Part shown: positions 60,501 to 64,000 of the stretch, piece after piece
Layout: each line of letters starts with the position of its first letter
Position numbering within the stretch: position 1 is the stretch's first letter
DNA from: Phytoseiulus persimilis
Taxonomy: Eukaryota > Arthropoda > Arachnida > Mesostigmata > Phytoseiidae
Direction: 5' to 3'
Length of the DNA: 64,000 bases
NCBI GenBank assembly: GCA_037576195.1
Contig: CM075102.1
Location: forward strand, 7,440,001-7,504,000
Position numbers and translations under genes: made by a program
Notes under the pieces: generated by a model
What the model saw: the letters and a program-made list of their open reading frames with translations, nothing else
Database searches by the model: none
Told to the model about the DNA's origin: nothing

Positions 60501-63500
60501 GAGAGCAGTCTCCAACAGTTAGAAAACATTAGGAATCGATAGGTACCGGAGGAATTTCGAAGGTTCCGAGACCGGACTCTTTGGTCGATAACTCCTGAAG
60601 CGGGACTACTCCTGTCTGTACTTCTGTGAATATCGGCCGCGACGCCGACTCTTGCATTTTGCTAAAGAGGAATGTTTCGATTGTGATGGAAGGAACCGGT
60701 CTCGTACTTGAATGGCTCGAACGATAGTTTAGGCGTATGAAGTAGATATGGCTGTTGTAGAGGTAGTTCAGGTGCCCAAAGCCTCGTTCCTTAAAGATCA
60801 TCAAGAAGGACCCTGTCTCAGTTTGTCCAACAACGTAAGATCCGCCCGATCGAGCTCCGATTGAGCTGGTGGAAGATTCATCTAAAAAACATTCGATGTC
60901 GTTCAGTACGTGCACCACGAACCAATTGCCCCCCTGGGAAGCACATTCCCAGCTTTGAGTAGAGTCGGCGTTGTTGTTCCCGCGATGCAACTCCCAAAGC
61001 GAGAAATTTTTCATCAAGAAACGTCCCAAGACGAGCACCGAATCTCATGGGTTTCACCTTCCTCCCAACGGAGGCCTCTAGAAGGGGATACAAAAAAGAA
61101 GAAAAGACATGCACCAACCAACCAGAACGGTGCTCTGAGGCGTCTTTTGAAGTTGCAGAGTCTATTGTGCAGTCTCATCAATCATTAACTAGCCGAGCAT
61201 CGACTCATGTCATCATCACTAACCCTAATCTCGATTCATTTATTGCTCTCCCCCGCTTGGCTGATCGGTGCTGTCGGTGTTGCTCCTGCTACTGTCGGTG
61301 TTGGTGGTGGTGATGGAAACGCAGGGGATGCAATAATTATTACGAAAAGCCTCGAATCGGGTGGAGACGACTTGAAGAGCTCTCCCGAGGACGAGGACCA
61401 CTCCGAGGCCTCGAGAGTCACGTTGTCTAAGCACACGAATGCCACGACTGGTAGGTGACAGTTTTTGACAATCAGATTGGCTTGAGAAAGTTCTGAGTGA
61501 GTGTTCGACTCCACGTTTGCCTGTTTGCTTCATCCGTTCGTTCGCTTGTCAGTGCGCTCCGTCTGGCGCGTGCGTCAGACGGTTTCATTCCTGAGCTCGC
61601 CGACCCTGCTCAGACTTCTCCACGCGCGACCTCTCTCGACTTCAGGGGGTTTGCATGTCACGCCAGAGCGATTCTGTCCATCCCTCCCCTGCATAGCGGC
61701 GGGCGTCTTTTCATTGAATAGTGTGCATGTGTTCCGCTTTTCGAGGGGCTGATCCGTTCCATTGAGTTTCTCGATCAGTATTTTACTTCTCTCTCATATC
61801 AGTTGGCACAGAGTGGGGCTAGATGGATCATCTGTATTTCCGGGACTCCAGCTCGGAGACGCGGGACACAGACCGAGGGCTCTCCTCTGGGCTGACACGG
61901 AAGTCCCGGAATACGGGGTCTCTAGATCAGGTACCGTCACGACGCAGTTTTCCAGACAGCTGCTGATCAGAGATCTTTTCTAGGCGAATGCACTTCGGAG
62001 TTGGTGTCGGCGTTCGGGAGCGAGGAGCTCGGTGCGGGATTTTCGGACTTTGACATGTCGACGGCTAATACGATATCTCCGAGTGATGACTTCTCCCGGG
62101 ACGACGACTGGCTGGAGCCAGACCTGAGTGAAGCCCATCTGAGACATCCTGCGCTCGACGGTCAGAGTAACAGTGGAAGCAGAATGCGTAGGTCCACGTC
62201 CAGACATTCTAACTGCAGCTCCTCCCGGCTCCAACAAACTACGAGGACAACCACAGGTACGTCATCTCCCCCCGCGACCCAGCTGTCCCACCTGGCGGCA
62301 CAGGTGCCGCGGCTCCCACCGACATTCCTTGTTCAGTTCGGCTGAGAGAACGTCTTGGCGTCCGTCCGTCCGACCGACCGTGTGATTTGGGCTCCCACTG
62401 GATTGTGTGCCGGCTCCTCCGCTAGTGGGAGGATGCCGGAGGACATCGCCCGCGCCAACTCTCCCCGAAATTCCTCGAGCTTCCGGATCGCGGTCCTCCT
62501 CCGCTGACGCCCCCTGCGGAGGCTCTTGAAACGAGTGTGGAAAACACTTCGTTGTGCTCGACAGGCGCTTTCTGAGCTGAGAACGGCACAACGCCATTGG
62601 TGCGCGAAGCCCAATGAGGCGATTGTTGGGTCATTAAGAGGCGAATCATTCGGATCGAGAATCGCCGTTGTCCGATCGCAGCGGTAATTGATATTGATGC
62701 GAATGGATGATCAGGGGATGGTCGCGCGGGATGCGATTTATCACTGAGCGGAAACCTCTGTCATGTTGCCCGCGATAACAACAGATCTTTCCCGAACTTC
62801 TTTCCAGTGACTAGCAGCGCGAGTTGGCAACGTCACTCGATGGACGAGTCTTCGTTGAGTTTTTTCAAAGAAGAAACTTTCACTGAGGAACGTCGAGTCG
62901 TCACGTCCTCGTCGCCGCTGCCGACGGCCCAAGACGACGCTCCCGTTCTGGAAGCGCCAACTCCGCCCCCACCCCCGGTTCCGACGGTGTCGCCCCCGTC
63001 CTCGCCGGACGAGGTCGACCATCCCGCAATAAACCCGCTGGTGCTCCCACTGCCCTCACAGACGAAAACCTTGGTGGACGTCCCATCGGCGCTGCGGCTG
63101 GCGAAGCGTCTCTACAACCTCGAAGGGTTCAAGAAAGTTGACGTTTCGCATCACCTTTCGAAAAAGTGAGCTCCAACACCCCCGCGCGGATCAGAGGCTT
63201 GGCTGTCGTTGAGGCTAACGAGGAACGATTCCGTTCCAGCAACGACTTCTCGCGGTGCGTGGCTGAGGAGTATTTGCGACATTTTGACTTCACGGGCCTG
63301 AGCCTCGACGGAGCTCTACGACTGTTCCTGGACAAGTTTTGTCTACAGGGCGAGACGCAAGAACGAGAGCGGGTTTTAGTGCATTTCAGTAAACGCTATC
63401 TCGACTGCAACCCCGATTGTCAATTGACATCTCAAGATGCCGTGCATACGCTCACCTGTGCTCTGATGTTACTCAACACGGATCTCCACGGTTCAGGTAA

Positions 63501-63866
63501 ACTGCGGAGCATATTGATTTCCTCCTCGTTTCTCGCGGCGAGCTCCGACCCGGTCGTCCGGGTTTCCGCTCACGTCGGAGTGAGGGCAACAACTTCCTGG
63601 GGGGCGTATTGCCGCTGGCTGTATAAATGCCTCTTGCGGGATTCATGTGGTGGAGGAGGAAGGACGACGACGACGAATCCTCGGTCGAAGTGCACTCTCG
63701 GAAACGGAATTCCTCCATTCTTTCCAGCAGGCTTGACAAGGCGACGGATGACAGCACAGGACTTCGCTCAAAACCTTTCGGGACTAAACGACGGGAAGGA
63801 TTTCCCCAAGGATCTCTTGCGACACCTATTCCAGGCAATAAAGGAGCAGCCAATTAGATGGGCTTC
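57413..63866 (+). CDS. Efa6: EFA6/PSD-type Arf6 guanine-nucleotide exchange factor, 5' and 3' incomplete
   Basis: Exchange factor that loads GTP on Arf6 at the plasma membrane, controlling endocytic recycling and cortical actin. Secure exons: 57413-57542 (PDZ C-half), 60176-60464, 61325-61450, 61984-62256, 62808-63165, 63240-63496 and 63731-63866; from 60176 on, phases 1, 1, 1, 2, 1, 2 close exactly. The Sec7 domain starts near 63070 (ALRLAKRLYNLEGF) with NNDFSRCVAEEYLRHFDFTG, catalytic Glu in LQGETQERER and LMLLNTDLHG. The C-terminal PH domain and coil of the family must lie past the window edge. Upstream linkers are Ser/Thr-rich and disordered, with a Q5 run. The linker between 57542 and 60176 is only partly resolved and the start codon was not found. 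Confidence 0.93.
58024..58051 (+). repeat. 13-bp tandem duplication
   Basis: CCCGAGATCACAA occurs twice head to tail without mismatch. Confidence 0.9.
58692..58968 (+). CDS. candidate Efa6 linker exon, Ser/Thr/Gly/Arg-rich
   Basis: After GAGCTCTGCAG the frame reads RRLHDMMQDSRKTPGWPGKS and later RGRSSTSASASGTGSSIFRT, ending QLETED before GTGACG. The composition fits a disordered linker. Entry phase 2 does not match the PDZ exon (exit phase 1) and the exit does not match 60176, so at least one more exon on each side is needed if it is real. Confidence 0.4.
58969..60175 (+). other. unresolved Efa6 intron region
   Basis: Contains a perfect GTAAGT donor at 59069 after ...GATTTTCGAC and a small tandem AAGATCCTCG duplication near 59127. 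A small exon ending at 59068 is possible, but its frame cannot be fixed from phase. Confidence 0.4.
60176..60464 (+). CDS. Efa6: Efa6 linker exon with Gln run
   Basis: From GCTTTCCAG the frame gives VSLPRLTSGRKPKMIQSAG, a Gly-rich stretch (FPGGGGISSG), PQPQQQQQTSQTSV and the basic helix RKSNSTERKKLAEAFIMTG, ending at ACGG|GTAAGT in phase 1, which fits 61325. Confidence 0.8.
61325..61450 (+). CDS. Efa6: Efa6 linker exon, acidic
   Basis: DAIIITKSLESGGDDLKSS and EDEDHSEASRVTLSKHTN between GCAG and GTAGGT, phase 1 to 1. Disordered, acidic; no domain. Confidence 0.75.
61984..62256 (+). CDS. Efa6: Efa6 linker exon, acidic then Arg/Ser-rich
   Basis: ECTSELVSAFGSEELGAGF, then DDFSRDDDWLEPDLSEAH and MRRSTSRHSNCSSSRLQQ, between TTTTCTAG and GTACGT, phase 1 to 1. 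It continues the frame of 61450 directly. Confidence 0.82.
62257..62807 (+). other. Efa6 intron
   Basis: 551 bp bounded by GTACGT and TTTCCAG. It includes a CCGTCCGT/CCGACCGA tetranucleotide stretch at 62360-62380. Confidence 0.7.
62808..63165 (+). CDS. Efa6: Efa6 exon: Pro-rich linker and start of Sec7 domain
   Basis: Begins SSASWQRHSMDESSLSFFKE, passes a Pro-rich stretch (APTPPPPPVPTVSPPSSP; possible SH3 ligand) and enters the Sec7 domain with SALRLAKRLYNLEGFKKVDV and SHHLSK. Acceptor TTTCCAG, donor AAAAA|GTGAGC, phase 1 to 2. Confidence 0.92.
63240..63496 (+). CDS. Efa6: Efa6 exon: Sec7 catalytic core
   Basis: NNDFSRCVAEEYLRHFDFTG, LSLDGALRLFLDKFCLQGET (the Glu is the catalytic finger) and ALMLLNTDLHG (substrate-groove motif) are near-invariant in EFA6/PSD proteins. 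It is preceded by a 74-nt intron with acceptor GTTCCAG and followed by GTAAAC. Confidence 0.95.
63731..63866 (+). CDS. Efa6: Efa6 exon: end of Sec7 domain
   Basis: RRRMTAQDFAQNLSGLNDGK and DFPKDLLRHLFQAIKEQPIR, ending TGGGCTTC|GTGAGT in phase 2. The acceptor is a tandem CAGCAG (63725-63730), so the exon may also start at 63728, adding one Ala. The window ends before the next exon. Confidence 0.93.
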
Positions 63867-64000
63867 GTGAGTACTTCGGTGAAATACTCCCCCGGGTGTC
63901 GCAACAATCGCCAGAACGGAGCTCCCGCGTCTTGCGGATTCGCTGACGGCTATCATACGTCCCAGTCGAGGGGTTTTCGCCCCGGACGACGGGAGCTCCG
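63867..64000 (+). other. Efa6 intron running off the window
   Basis: Begins GTGAGT; nothing else was recognised. The PH-domain exons are expected beyond position 64000. Confidence 0.8.

Noticed and set aside
1..64000. Bacterial-style operons, CRISPR arrays, riboswitches
   Set aside because: Intron-containing genes, metazoan protein families and eukaryotic transposons show nuclear animal DNA; no regularly spaced repeat array was found.

Overview
This is a 64-kb piece of a compact eukaryotic, almost certainly arthropod, nuclear genome. Genes are split into short exons with GT-AG introns. The mobile elements are pogo-like and mariner DNA transposons. Base composition is near half G+C, with no visible CpG depletion. 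The sequence alone does not name the species. A mesostigmatid mite (for example a phytoseiid) would fit the G+C level and the protein types, but that is inference.

Positions 1-28,350 are gene-poor. They hold a decayed pogo/jerky-like transposon with its own terminal inverted repeats (4,135-6,468), a full-length but broken mariner copy on the minus strand (about 16,020-17,060), a diverged direct repeat pair (14.7 and 15.7 kb), a 67-bp tandem duplication, a 14-bp perfect hairpin (24,417) and three unassigned candidate coding stretches (2.8-3.4, 10.6-11.05 and 12.6-12.9 kb). The 2.8-3.4 kb candidate has a clean splice junction and an AATAAA signal.

Three recognisable genes fill the rest. (1) A plus-strand GPR158/GPR179-type class C orphan receptor (28,515-46,428): signal peptide, Cache-like ectodomain, cysteine-rich EGF-like stalk, seven membrane segments and a coiled-coil tail. 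A frame-consistent ten-exon model gives 718 residues; two tiny exons (34.5-34.7 kb) are the weak part. (2) A minus-strand mitochondrial methylenetetrahydrofolate dehydrogenase/cyclohydrolase (51,364-49,199): five exons, 302 residues, all splice phases closing, including a first exon that encodes a typical mitochondrial presequence. (3) A plus-strand EFA6/PSD-type Arf6 exchange factor, from half a PDZ domain (57,413) to the Sec7 domain (to 63,866). It runs off the right edge before the PH domain; its first exons are not resolved.

Genes 1 and 2 converge tail to tail across 46.4-49.2 kb. Genes 2 and 3 diverge from the 51.4-57.4 kb interval. No functional link between the three is implied; they act in neuronal-type signalling, mitochondrial one-carbon metabolism and membrane/actin traffic. 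Points worth checking include in-frame alternative splice sites in all three genes, an upstream ORF whose stop overlaps the receptor start codon, and nested repeats in the pogo element.
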